The notes beneath the pieces were generated by a model. That model was not told where the DNA came from. It saw nothing but the letters and a program-made list of their open reading frames with translations, and searched no databases. Positions 26,656 to 34,765 of a DNA stretch of 64,000 nucleotides are shown here, in pieces. The translations under genes and the position numbers were made by a program. Within the stretch, counting starts at the first letter, position 1; each line of letters opens with the position of its first letter. The stretch is from Puniceicoccaceae bacterium. Lineage in GTDB: Bacteria; Verrucomicrobiota; Verrucomicrobiia; Opitutales; Coraliomargaritaceae. The DNA lies in NCBI GenBank assembly GCA_018402305.1, contig JAGYJE010000010.1:1-64000 (forward strand), written 5' to 3'.

Positions 26656-26843
26656 TCAGTCCAAGATTTCATAACTATTTAATATTTTCCAAGAAGGACT
26701 CTTATCATCCGATTCTCGCCGATAGCAGCTGACAAGGGCCTGAACCGACCCCGCTCCCACCATGTTCAGCCGTGCGGCAATCCAGCGGTGCGGGGCCAGA
26801 TAGCGCTCGCGCAACCACCGGGCAGTCGCGAGAACATCGCTTG
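26656..26843 (-). pseudogene. C-terminal scrap of a RAYT-like transposase
   Basis: The minus-strand frame gives ATARWLRERYLAPHRWIAAR then LNMVGAGSVQALVSCYRR and a stop at 26656. It resembles the C-terminal helix-turn-helix of Opitutae-type RAYT transposases (R..L...T.....WIA.RL.MG). No start or HUH domain is present. GGGGTCAGTCC next to the stop resembles the repeat edge seen at 27785 and 30281. Confidence 0.45.
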
Positions 26844-26876
26844 ATTCTTTGCTCCAATGCGACAGGATCCATTACC

Positions 26877-27173
26877 GTGAGTGTGGAGCATCCATTATTA
26901 AAACAGCTGTCGGACACCTTGTTTTGGGATACCGTCCGGTGTCGCTTGGATCCCGAAGAACACGCCGCGTTCATTATCGTTCGCACCATGGAGCGCGGAT
27001 CCAAGGAAGAAGTTTTGCTCGTTTGGAATTTCTACGGAGACGCTTGCGTCCGCGAAAAACTTCTGGATGCGCCAGCCCTTTCGGCAGAGACGCTTTGCTT
27101 TTTTGCCAATCAATTTGATCTACCAGCCGAGGCGTTTCGCGCCTATAATCGAGCTGAAAACTGGGTGTCCTGA
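26877..27173 (+). CDS. DUF6922-like partner (antitoxin-type) of an AbiEii gene
   Basis: 98 residues from GTG 26877 (a second GTG lies two codons on). SDTLFWDTVRCRLDPEEHAA, IIVRTMERGSKEEV and LVWNFYGDACVREKL match the pattern FWD...D...I..RVL.RG.......YG of DUF6922 proteins that commonly precede AbiEii-type nucleotidyltransferases. Its stop overlaps the next start (TGATG at 27171-27175). It probably acts as the antitoxin or regulatory half. A longer ORF upstream to 26772 overlaps the RAYT scrap and is not credible. Confidence 0.7.
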   Translation: MSVEHPLLKQLSDTLFWDTVRCRLDPEEHAAFIIVRTMERGSKEEVLLVWNFYGDACVREKLLDAPALSAETLCFFANQFDLPAEAFRAYNRAENWVS

Positions 27174-27784
27174 TGCGACTACACAAAGAAGCCGTGTCTG
27201 ATGAACTGCTTGGGCTACTCAGTCAGTTGATGCAGGCTGAGCCGTTGCAGGGATTCAATCTGGTTGGAGGCACGGCGCTCGCACTGTATTACGGGCACCG
27301 GGAATCCGTTGATATCGATCTTTTTACGCACAACCCCTTTGACGCGGTCGGGCTACGTGAGTATCTGGAAGAAACCTTTACGATCCAGCAGGCCTCAAGC
27401 CGTAAAAACACAGTGCTTGGCCGGGTGAATGGCATCAAAACAGATTTCATTGCCCATTGCTATCCATTGATTGGTGAAGTGGAAATAATCGATGGCATTC
27501 GCTTGCTCTCCGTCAAAGATATTGCGGCGATGAAGATCAACGCCATTGCCAACCGCGGGAGCAAGAAGGATTTTTGGGACTTTGCCCGGCTTCTGCAGGA
27601 TTTTAGTCGGGAGGAGCTGCTCAGCTGCTTCACCCAAAAATATCCCAGCAGTAGTCGCTGGAGCGCGGAAAAGGCGCTCGGCTATTTCGACGATGCAGAG
27701 AATGATCCCGACCCTATTGACCTTACAGGCCAAAGCTGGGAATCGGTTAAAGCATGCATCCGGGCCTGCAATAAGCTCCCTTGA
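27173..27784 (+). CDS. AbiEii/AbiGii-type nucleotidyltransferase toxin
   Basis: 203 residues. The nucleotidyltransferase core is LVGGTALALYYGHRESVDID then LFTHNPF, with GG-T and the D-D pair in VDIDLF. A later SVKDIAAMKINAIANRGSKK segment supplies the D...K..A...R..KKD signature of the AbiEii family, followed by DFARLL. AbiE toxins act as GTP-binding nucleotidyltransferases in type IV toxin-antitoxin or abortive-infection systems. Translation is coupled to the DUF6922 gene. RAYT-like remnants flank the pair on both sides, suggesting import on a mobile segment. Confidence 0.85.
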   Translation: MRLHKEAVSDELLGLLSQLMQAEPLQGFNLVGGTALALYYGHRESVDIDLFTHNPFDAVGLREYLEETFTIQQASSRKNTVLGRVNGIKTDFIAHCYPLIGEVEIIDGIRLLSVKDIAAMKINAIANRGSKKDFWDFARLLQDFSREELLSCFTQKYPSSSRWSAEKALGYFDDAENDPDPIDLTGQSWESVKACIRACNKLP

Positions 27785-27840
27785 GTGGAATAGTTAAAAG
27801 GGTCATTCCGGAATGGAGTAGTTAAAAGGGGTCATTCCGT
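27785..27840. repeat. Two tandem units with GGGGTCATTCC edges
   Basis: TGGAATAGTTAAAAGGG-TCATTCC and TGGAGTAGTTAAAAGGGGTC-ATTCC are imperfect tandem copies. A reverse-oriented copy (GGAATGACCCCTTTTTT) lies at 30288-30304. The palindrome ATTCCGGAAT joins the units. These look like the terminal repeats of a second RAYT/REP type. Confidence 0.6.
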
Positions 27841-28551
27841 ATGTTTCGACATAAATTCTTCATAGTCTGGGTTTGGTTGCCGTTCGAGTTCTTTGTGCAA
27901 CCGCTTGACATAGACACCGACCAATTGGGGAGCACCGATGTTCAAACGCCGGGCAATCCATGTGCTCGGAGCACTGGTTCTTCGTTTCAAAACAGAGGCC
28001 ACCCAAATTTTCCAAGACGCGGATTTCTTCTCACCGGCAATATCAACCTTGCTTTTGCCCAAAGCCTGAACAGCCCGCTCCAGCATATTCTCCCAAATCA
28101 GCTCGTTAGCCTCTTTCAGCTCTTTGCCTTCAAAGCGCAACTGCTCAAAGGAACCTTCCTGTAACAGGCCCTCACTTTGCAAAAGCCTTTGCTTGAACTC
28201 TTTCGAACCCAAGGCCCAGCCCCGACACATCTTGTCAAAGGCCATCTCCTTGCGAGCCGCTTCGTCCTCATTCAACCTTTTTTCCCTCCCTTCAGCGTTA
28301 AGAACCTTGTCATAGTCGACCACCAGAGTTCCCCCAAGCAAACCGTTTACGTCTCCCGCACCCAAACTTCCCGGCGATGGTGGCGTAACTAGACTCGAAG
28401 CGTCAGAATAAAAAGTCCTCGGCGAATTCACCGCTTTGTCTGACGTCACCTCCACTTTGAGTAGCGTATCTGCCTTAGACCGCCAAAAAAATGCCGCAGT
28501 AATGGGGTTTAGCGGGGGGCAAAATCCTGACGGGTGATACATTAGTTTCAT
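27832..28551 (-). pseudogene. RAYT-like transposase lacking the HUH core
   Basis: 239 residues. The C-terminal two thirds (MCRGWALGSKEFKQRLL, then a helical segment, then SAPSTWIARRLNIGAPQLVG) match the C-terminal half of Opitutae-type RAYT transposases, which have rGWxLGxxxF and WIAxRLxMG motifs. LNPITA near residue 17 may correspond to the LNP(V/I)RA motif that follows the catalytic domain. The HUH histidines and the catalytic Tyr are absent, so the protein cannot transpose. The middle ~60 residues are poorly conserved. An independent function for the truncated protein is possible but not supported. Confidence 0.55.
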
Positions 28552-28565
28552 CTTTTAACCGCGTT

Positions 28566-28985
28566 TCATGCTTCAAAGAGGATAAGATCTAAGCCGTCGA
28601 CCCGCTTAAAATGGGGGTCGGAGGTCAACAGGGGTAAATCGTATTGCGCGGCGGTGGCCGCGATCCAGATGTCATTTGTGGGGATGCGCTGGCCTTGAGC
28701 TTAAAGCGCATCGATCATACGGCCGTATTCGTCGGCGGTCTGGTCGCCAGGGTAAAGGATTTCGACGATGCGTAAAACGCGCTCGATTTTTGCCGCTTCT
28801 TTGGTGCGTCCCTGCCGCTGGCTTTTGTGGACGCCGTGGCGCAGTTCGCCCAGAGCGGTTAAAGGAAGGAAACAGCGTTCTCCGGCCTTGATACGCTGCG
28901 AGATTTTCGCATGGCCGACCATATGCGCGATCACCGCGCTGGTGTCGAGCAGGACGGGTGCGGTCTCGGGATTAGTTGGCATCAA
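28566..28985 (-). pseudogene. VapC-type PIN toxin interrupted by one nonsense codon
   Basis: Read through, the frame is 139 codons: VLLDTSAVIAHMVGHA, LTALGELRHGVHKS, then TAA at 28701-28703, then AQGQRIPTNDIWIAATAAQY and PLLTSDPHFKRVDGL to a TGA at 28566. Frame and spacing are otherwise perfect for a PIN domain, with the catalytic Asp residues on both sides of the stop. AAA (Lys) to TAA is the simplest change. The toxin half after the stop has no obvious start. Confidence 0.8.
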
Positions 28986-29181
28986 CGCGGCGGCTTTCAG
29001 TCAAAGCTTCTTGGAAGACGGCGGCCTCAGCTTCACTCATGGAACCTGCGGTTTCATCAATGATGCGATTGCGCTCGGCCAAGTAGTCTTCACGCATTTT
29101 GTGGATGACTTCGGCGGCAGCGGCAAAACGGTCTTTCGGCAGATACCGGAGATCTTCGACGATGGTTTCAATAGTGCTCAT
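28972..29181 (-). CDS. Antitoxin partner of the interrupted VapC
   Basis: 69 residues, MSTIETIVEDLRYLPKDRFA then VIHKMREDYLAERNRIID. It overlaps the toxin ORF by 14 bp, as expected for a TA operon. The N-terminal half is helical with no classic DNA-binding motif, resembling the short antitoxins that accompany some PIN toxins. The gene is intact. Function is inferred from position. Confidence 0.65.
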   Translation of the reverse strand: MSTIETIVEDLRYLPKDRFAAAAEVIHKMREDYLAERNRIIDETAGSMSEAEAAVFQEALTESRRVDAN

Positions 29182-29220
29182 AATTCAAAAAAGCTAAGTG
29201 CTGTTTGCCGTATTGGCAAA

Positions 29221-29945
29221 TCATCCTTTGCGCCTTCTGCGCTTCTCCTGCCGCCAAGCGGCAGTCTGGCGGTTAAAAGGGATAAAGGCCGCTTCCTGAC
29301 GACGGTTGCCCGGTGCGGTGCGGTTGTGGCTCTTCTGCAGGTCGTCGATCACGACGCGGGTGTAGTCCTGCGTCGTATCGATCGAGCTATGGCCTAAAAG
29401 CTCCTGCACGTGCCGGACGGATGCCCCGCCCCGCAACATTTCGGTCGCGCAACTGTGGCGCAGGCTGTGGACGGTGTAAATGTCCCCAAGATGCGCCGCG
29501 TCGCGGTGCTTCTGGAAGCGCCTGCGAAGTGTATTTGTGCTGATCAAAAACAAGCTGCCGTCGGGGTTGCGCTTCTTCTTGAGCAAAACCGGCCGGACTT
29601 GCTTCACGTATTCCTGGAGGAACTGCGCGGCCACTTTACCGACCGGCACTTGCCGATCTTTTCTTCCTTTGCCTAGCACGATGCGCACGACGCGGCCTTG
29701 TAAGTCGAGGTCATACGGGGTAAGGCGGCAGAGTTCGCCGCCTCTGAGACCGCTGGAATAAAGCAGCTCGAAGATGCATCGATCTCGGAAGCCCTCGGCA
29801 GTGGAGAGATTGGGCTGGTGCAAGAGCCGTGCGATTTGCTCGCGGTTCATGAGGTTGCGCGGCAGGTGCTTGGCCTTGTGCAAGGGCGGCAGTCCTAAAG
29901 TGATATCGCTCAAAACGCGCTCGGTTTCGTGCAGGTAGCGGAACC
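29221..29945 (-). pseudogene. Tyrosine recombinase (XerC/integron-like), N-terminal domain missing
   Basis: The catalytic domain is complete: Arg in LYSSGLRGGELCRL, Lys in LGKGRKDRQVP, HSLRHSCATEML (HxxR), and LLGHSSIDTTQDYTRV with the second His and the nucleophilic Tyr. Upstream the frame continues only to RYLHETERVLSDITLG, the very end of the core-binding domain, before it meets IS1182 sequence at about 29945. An internal ATG at 29913 would give 230 residues. Such an enzyme lacks most of its DNA clamp and is probably inactive, although single-domain recombinases exist. The C-terminal tail is strongly basic. Confidence 0.75.
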
Positions 29946-30212
29946 CGCCACGTCGCGGTAAGTCGCACGCTCAATCTTACGCGAACTGAAAATGCCGTTA
30001 CTGTAGCAGTAAATCAGCAGCGCCAGCATCATGTGCGGCGCTTTTTGTGCCGAACCGCTACCGCGCTCGTTCAATTTGAAGGCGCTCAACCCGACACGGT
30101 CAACCGCTTCAATCACGAAATGAACCATGTCGTCCTCGGGCACCCAATCGCGCAGATCAGGAGGCAGCAACATCGGTGTGTCGCGGTCAATAGTTTCAAT
30201 CTTAGCAGACAT
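29946..30212 (-). mobile_element. IS1182-family transposase, 5' fragment
   Basis: From ATG 30212 the frame reads LLPPDLRDWVPEDDMVHFVI then EAVDRV, PHMMLALLIYCYSNGIFSSR and KIERATYRDVA. This is the conserved N-terminal domain of IS1182/IS5-like DDE transposases (normally over 400 residues). It breaks off in the RDVA block and joins the integrase remnant in a different frame, giving the nonsense tail GSATCTKPSAF. All DDE catalytic residues are missing. Confidence 0.8.
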
Positions 30213-30514
30213 GCCTAATGTATGAAACGTTATTTTTAAAATGCAACATTTTTTAAGTCCGACAGGCTCTTAAGTTAGCGCCATTCCGGAATGACCCCTT
30301 TTTTCCCTCCTTTTTTCCTTGGGTTCGGTCTCCCTTTCGATGCGGTTTCGTCCCGCCTCACAATTGATAACTGTTCGCTGCAAATGGCGTGGTTGCTTAA
30401 CCGTGCGGAGACGACCTAGATTTTCATAAGTAAACAAAGTAGGCTCTGCAACGGTGGACGTGGTGCGACTTCGCAAGAGTCCATTGACGTGGGTGTCCAC
30501 CGCGTCGATTGCAA
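30213..30514. other. Intergenic stretch with reverse copy of the GGGGTCATTCC repeat edge
   Basis: CATTCCGGAATGACCCCTTT at 30283 is the reverse complement of the edge at 27785-27840, so the two may bound a 2.5-kb mobile block (RAYT remnant, vapBC, integrase, IS1182 scrap). The minus-strand frame 30270-30518 shows no coding character. Confidence 0.5.
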
Positions 30515-30988
30515 TCAAGGTGCTACTAGGACTTCCAAAATCTTTTTTGTCTTAGTTTCGATTTTTACCTTAGCATGATAATTCCCAGACAAGACAAGGA
30601 ATCCCTCTTTTTCTCGGACTGAATCAGTGGGCCATGTAACTATAGTGTGTTCATCTGATTCTGTTAATTCAGGTGTCACATCTTCGGGGATATTGATGTT
30701 TTTAACAGCATCCTTCGCGATAAATAGGTATTCAATTTCTGCAGAACGTGCATTCTTCATGACTTCAGATGTAGTTGTTTGCTCGTTTCTTGATCCAGAG
30801 CTCAGAGTTTCTTCCTTGTTTGGATTGGCTACTGGTGAGTCCTCTTTGGCGTTGCTGCGAACCGATTCACCTTCAACCAATTGTTGCTTATCTAAAGCCT
30901 GACTGTCGTCTAAGGAAGTATCACTATCTTTCTCTTGGCAGCCAGAGCAGGCAACCAGAATAATTAATGAATAGATGTAACTCTTCAT
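30515..30988 (-). CDS. Lipoprotein, unknown, last gene of the TPR-JAMM operon
   Basis: 157 residues. The signal is MKSYIYSLIILVACSGC, with lipobox ACSGC and the acylated Cys at about 17. A disordered acidic/Ser-rich linker (about 20-80) leads to a small C-terminal domain (AKDAVKNINIPEDVTPELTE, then EGFLVLSGNYHAKVKIETKT) ending LEVLVAP. The C-terminal part looks like a compact beta domain. I recognise no family. Its ATG overlaps the stop of the JAMM-like gene (ATGA at 30985-30988), so it is translationally coupled and very likely functions with it at the membrane. Confidence 0.75.
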   Translation of the reverse strand: MKSYIYSLIILVACSGCQEKDSDTSLDDSQALDKQQLVEGESVRSNAKEDSPVANPNKEETLSSGSRNEQTTTSEVMKNARSAEIEYLFIAKDAVKNINIPEDVTPELTESDEHTIVTWPTDSVREKEGFLVLSGNYHAKVKIETKTKKILEVLVAP

Positions 30989-32139
30989 GGTGTCGTCCTT
31001 CTATCGGGAGGAGTAATATTGTATACCTTTGCGGAAGAATCTATAGGATGGCCCGATGGAATAACGCTCACCTCATAGTCGTAGGCAAATCCCGGACTAT
31101 CGATATTAGAATTTGTTGCTGCGCTCTGATCTGGGCCCGAGGGCCCAGAAAGTCGGCTTCCTATTCGATAAGTCATAGGCGTATGAGTGTGAAACCATCC
31201 GACAGAATAAACTACACCATCTTCTATTGGTGTTGGATTCGCGGGATTGTCTGCTGGGCGGAACGGCAGTGACCAACTGGCAGTAGTATCGTTGTCCACG
31301 ACTGGACCTGTCGAATGGTGGGAGATTGCGTAAGTTCCATTACCGTCTGTATCCAAGGCTATCCAGTAACCCTCCTCACGCCTAGAAGTAGACGTTGTTG
31401 CGTTTTTGGTATCTGCCCAAGCTTGGTCCATTCGCGCTCGAACACCCGAACCAGAAAGGATTTCAGTAGGATTCGGGAACTTCACTTCAATTTCTTCTTC
31501 ATTCGTTAGAACCTCCGTTCCGCTAAGATCGAGAGTAGCCCGAACTATAAATGTCCCCGCAACACGAGCCTTTCCAGTAAACTCAGTTTTTGGCCCATCT
31601 TGGATTTCATACCACGCTGTTTCGCCGTCTCGCTTGATTTCAAATTTCACTGAGTCCAATACTCCTGAAGGCAAATTATTCTTTCCCTCAATGCTTAGAG
31701 TGTTTTCTTCCAACAAGACCAATTGATCTTTCTCTACCTCCAACTCCAGCATAAGTAGCCTGACGATTACAGTTTCAGCATCATCCGCATCTAAGTTATT
31801 TTTCTTCGCCTTAGTCTCAAAGTCGACCTCCACCTTAACCTCATGATTGTTTGAACTGAAAGTAGCTTCCATCGGCTTCGGCCGGGTTTCTACCCATTCC
31901 CATTTTGGCGCTTCCTCAAAGCTCACATTTGGCGATATGTTTAGAGGTAGCTGATTGATTGGGGATACAACCAAAATGTCATCATGCCCGGGAATCGCTA
32001 TCAAGTTCGCGTCTTGAACCGTGACTTTATTACCTTTCAGGCTCGTCACTGTGGTATCCGCCCCAGATACCCAGGCGAATGGGAGGATAGCTGCCAAACA
32101 CAACGCAAAAACATTTCGCTTGGATCGAAAAATTTTCAT
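30985..32139 (-). CDS. Exported protein with a JAMM/MPN-like metalloprotease motif
   Basis: 384 residues. A signal peptide (about 1-26) is followed by beta-rich regions (about 30-240). The C-terminal region has REEGYWIALDTDGNGTYAIS, then VGWFHTHTPMTYRI and SGPSGPDQSAA. HTH plus a downstream SxxD corresponds to the JAMM (HxH...SxxD) zinc site, with a Glu (REEGYW) upstream. The gap between HxH and S is 14 residues rather than the usual 7, as may occur in JAB domains of polymorphic-toxin contexts. If right it is an extracytoplasmic zinc hydrolase, perhaps an isopeptidase or peptidoglycan enzyme. It overlaps its neighbours on both sides. Confidence 0.65.
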   Translation of the reverse strand: MKIFRSKRNVFALCLAAILPFAWVSGADTTVTSLKGNKVTVQDANLIAIPGHDDILVVSPINQLPLNISPNVSFEEAPKWEWVETRPKPMEATFSSNNHEVKVEVDFETKAKKNNLDADDAETVIVRLLMLELEVEKDQLVLLEENTLSIEGKNNLPSGVLDSVKFEIKRDGETAWYEIQDGPKTEFTGKARVAGTFIVRATLDLSGTEVLTNEEEIEVKFPNPTEILSGSGVRARMDQAWADTKNATTSTSRREEGYWIALDTDGNGTYAISHHSTGPVVDNDTTASWSLPFRPADNPANPTPIEDGVVYSVGWFHTHTPMTYRIGSRLSGPSGPDQSAATNSNIDSPGFAYDYEVSVIPSGHPIDSSAKVYNITPPDRRTTP

Positions 32140-34370
32140 AGCTTGGCGAGATCTCTGAGGATTGATCGCTCGGCTCGGCTAACTGTCTCATCTTCAAAAC
32201 CGGTAACCGGTTCACCCATTTTAGCCAGCGACCCGCGCTCCGCGGCGCGCCGTATTAGCTGAGCTTGACAACGGAGCTCTAACTGCCAACCCAGTTTTGA
32301 GCGATCCCCCAAACATTTTTCGATCTGCATTGCGTAAGTGCTCGCTCTCTCCGGCTGGTTCTCCTGCGCTGAGCGCAGGGCGAACCAGTAGTATGCGTAG
32401 GCTGCATAAGGATGTTGTGGTGCCTCGTCCACAACCCGCTTAAACACGGTGAGCCCTTCCTGCATTCGATCCTGATAAATCAACAAGGATGCATACGAAT
32501 TTCCCAAAATCGCGACGCCATCAGCCGTGGTTGCCGGGTCGTTGACATATTCGGTCGCAATCGACTCGGCCTCCGCCGGTAATTTACGCCAAGTGTAAGC
32601 GCGCATGACATAAGCAAGATATTCCCAATATTCCTCTTGGGGCGACCAGATCCAGGCGCGGCGCTGCGCATCCATCGTTTCCCAGACTCGAATAGTCCCA
32701 TCGAAATCTCCCCAATCGTTTTGACGGCGGGCATATTTAAAGAGGAGGGTCGCTGCCAGGGAGGGCTCGGTCGCTGCTTCGATGGCCCGTGTGATTCCCT
32801 GCTCGCCCTTGGCTCGATAGGCTTCAAACAGCTGATGGCAGTCAGGAGCGCTTCCTAACTGCCTGGACATATCCAGTAAAAGTTCCGGATCATTGATCAT
32901 AGCCAGAGCAGCTTGGAGAAAGGGTTTCGCGCGTAGGGTTAAGTCGTCCCGCCCAGCGACACCTGCCATCCGCAGGGCATCTACGAGGGCAAAATTCCGT
33001 ATGCGTTCCGGGGTCGTTTTCTGTTCGGCGATCGACAGGAAGATTTCACTAGAAGCCCCGGCATCACCGAGTTGATATTTCCATTGTGCGAGTCTCCAGT
33101 TTGCCTGCCCCCAACGTTTGCTCCCGGTGGGTGCGCTCTCGGCAACGGTTGTCAGTATTTCGACGGCACGTGATTCTTGATCAAATTCCCAATAAACTGC
33201 GGCTAATGCTTGTCTCGCTCGATCCTGACCCCGGACACCAAAATCATTTCGTATGCGTGAAACAAAGGCGGCATCGTCAAATATTGCGCCCGATCCCAGC
33301 TGAGACTTGGCGATTGCGCGCATCGCGCTGATTTGCTCACGTAGCGAAAGATTGTCGGTTTCCCAGAATGAAGTTGCGATTTTACGGATATCACTGGCAT
33401 CGGCACCCCTGATCTTTGCATCCGAAAGAAGCAATTTGTAGAGGTGGCACTGTAAGACCGCGTTTTCAGGCTCTGCCTGCAACCAGCGCCAAGCTAGCTT
33501 GTGCCAGAGAGGGTCCTCATTTTTGCGAAGTTCTTCAACCGTGTGCTGTAGGGCTCGTTGGCCGACTCCCGAATCCCAATGACCACGGAGCCATTTTAAA
33601 ACAGGCAAGGGCAAACCGGATTTCCCTTCGCCACGCCGGGCCGCGATCAGAATCGGCCAACCAGAAAGCGTCTTTGCTTGAAACTTCCCATTGATGATAC
33701 CGTCTTTTGCCCAATAATGCGCTCGTTGGTAGTCCTGCGAGCGGAGGGCAATTTCGGCGAGACCCAGGCGGGCACGACAGCCGCCACGAGGGTTCACCTG
33801 AATAACCTTTTCGAAAAAGAAGTTGGCGGCTTCGAGTTCACCGGACCGGAGAAAGAGATGCCCGAAACGAGTGGCAACGACGCTCGATCTATGAGGGCGA
33901 CTCATAATCACAACTTCGCCCCTTTCGGCGATCTGTTTTTCCAGTTTCCGTTTCAGGGTTCGAAAATTTCGCTCTTCCTTCAAAGACCGCGCGACACCGC
34001 GACGTGCCGTCTCGAAGGCGTCGTCAAAAGCTCCGTGAAGCAGTTGGAGTTTCACGCGGGCAATGACCGGACGAAGCCACGCCCGAGAGTGTTTCGATGT
34101 GACTATTTCTGCTCTCTCATAAGCTGCGATAGCCTCGTCGCGTTTTCCTCTCTTGACGAGAGAGTCGCCGATCAAACCGAGGATTTTAGCCTTACTCGCC
34201 GGGTTGTGGGCATTCTCCGTGTGCTGGTCGAGACGCCCGAGTGCATCAGCATACTTACGCCGGAGGATGAGGTCATGAGCTCGACGGAGGTTCCGGCTGA
34301 ACTCCTCCTTGTCTGGAGAAGAGTCGGCTTCTCGTTTCCTCCAGCTTTTGTAAGTGTCCTGGATGCCCAT
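32136..34370 (-). CDS. Large TPR-repeat protein, unknown
   Basis: 744 residues, without a signal peptide or clear membrane span. Tetratricopeptide-like helices run through most of it: KAKILGLIGDSLVKRGKRDE then AIAAYERAE, SGELEAANFFFEKVIQVNPR then ARLGLAEIALRSQDYQRAH, and RMQEGLTVFKRVVDEAPQHP. TPR arrays scaffold protein-protein contacts. The gene overlaps the JAMM-like gene by 4 bp, so the cytoplasmic TPR protein and the exported JAMM and lipoprotein are made together. A 112-bp gap separates it from the small Tat-signal gene upstream. No defence or secretion family is recognised. Confidence 0.75.
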   Translation of the reverse strand: MGIQDTYKSWRKREADSSPDKEEFSRNLRRAHDLILRRKYADALGRLDQHTENAHNPASKAKILGLIGDSLVKRGKRDEAIAAYERAEIVTSKHSRAWLRPVIARVKLQLLHGAFDDAFETARRGVARSLKEERNFRTLKRKLEKQIAERGEVVIMSRPHRSSVVATRFGHLFLRSGELEAANFFFEKVIQVNPRGGCRARLGLAEIALRSQDYQRAHYWAKDGIINGKFQAKTLSGWPILIAARRGEGKSGLPLPVLKWLRGHWDSGVGQRALQHTVEELRKNEDPLWHKLAWRWLQAEPENAVLQCHLYKLLLSDAKIRGADASDIRKIATSFWETDNLSLREQISAMRAIAKSQLGSGAIFDDAAFVSRIRNDFGVRGQDRARQALAAVYWEFDQESRAVEILTTVAESAPTGSKRWGQANWRLAQWKYQLGDAGASSEIFLSIAEQKTTPERIRNFALVDALRMAGVAGRDDLTLRAKPFLQAALAMINDPELLLDMSRQLGSAPDCHQLFEAYRAKGEQGITRAIEAATEPSLAATLLFKYARRQNDWGDFDGTIRVWETMDAQRRAWIWSPQEEYWEYLAYVMRAYTWRKLPAEAESIATEYVNDPATTADGVAILGNSYASLLIYQDRMQEGLTVFKRVVDEAPQHPYAAYAYYWFALRSAQENQPERASTYAMQIEKCLGDRSKLGWQLELRCQAQLIRRAAERGSLAKMGEPVTGFEDETVSRAERSILRDLAKL

Positions 34371-34482
34371 GTTTTTGAAATATCTGCCGAAGATAAGGCC
34401 GCACTGCAGCCCTACCTTCGGCGCTAAAGAGGTGATTGAGCTGTTCTGACTACTTTATAGTTACTCGCTCTCACCCCGAAAG

Positions 34483-34737
34483 TCATGTTTTTATTATTCT
34501 AAATTCGATTTCTTCGTTGCGCACAGCTCGGAGCGCATCACTGATCGTCGGAAACGTTCTAGTCTGGCACAATCGTAAAAAGCTGTCGGCATACTGTTTC
34601 CCGGAGATGGGAGCGAGCTTAAATTTTCCGGAGGAACGAATGGGTGCGGCGTGGTTGAGCGAAATTCCGCTGAAGGCAACTAAGCTTAAAGCACCCGTTG
34701 CCCTAATCACGAATTTCCGTCTTGTTAAACCACCCAT
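34483..34737 (-). CDS. Small protein with a Tat-like signal
   Basis: 84 residues from ATG 34737 (an ATG three codons earlier is possible). GGLTRRKFVIRATGALSLVA has the twin-arginine pattern followed by a mildly hydrophobic stretch. About 50 residues remain after the signal (FKLAPISGKQYADSFLRLCQ, then RTFPTISDALRAV). The frame lies on the same strand just upstream of the TPR gene and could be the first gene of that operon. It overlaps the upstream region of the plus-strand nucleosidase-like gene, so it could also be spurious. Confidence 0.5.
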   Translation of the reverse strand: MGGLTRRKFVIRATGALSLVAFSGISLNHAAPIRSSGKFKLAPISGKQYADSFLRLCQTRTFPTISDALRAVRNEEIEFRIIKT

Positions 34738-34765
34738 GCAGAACACGCTCAGAAATCATTCCATC

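Noticed and set aside
27785..27840. Short tandem units considered as a CRISPR array
   Set aside because: Only two imperfect units without unique spacers, and no cas genes in the window.
29910..30212. 100-residue IS1182-like ORF as an independent small protein
   Set aside because: The last 11 residues are out-of-frame integrase sequence; it is a truncated transposase, not a gene.
30270..30518. 82-codon minus-strand frame beside the lipoprotein gene
   Set aside because: It spans the reverse copy of a repeat edge, overlaps the lipoprotein stop and has no domain or signal features.
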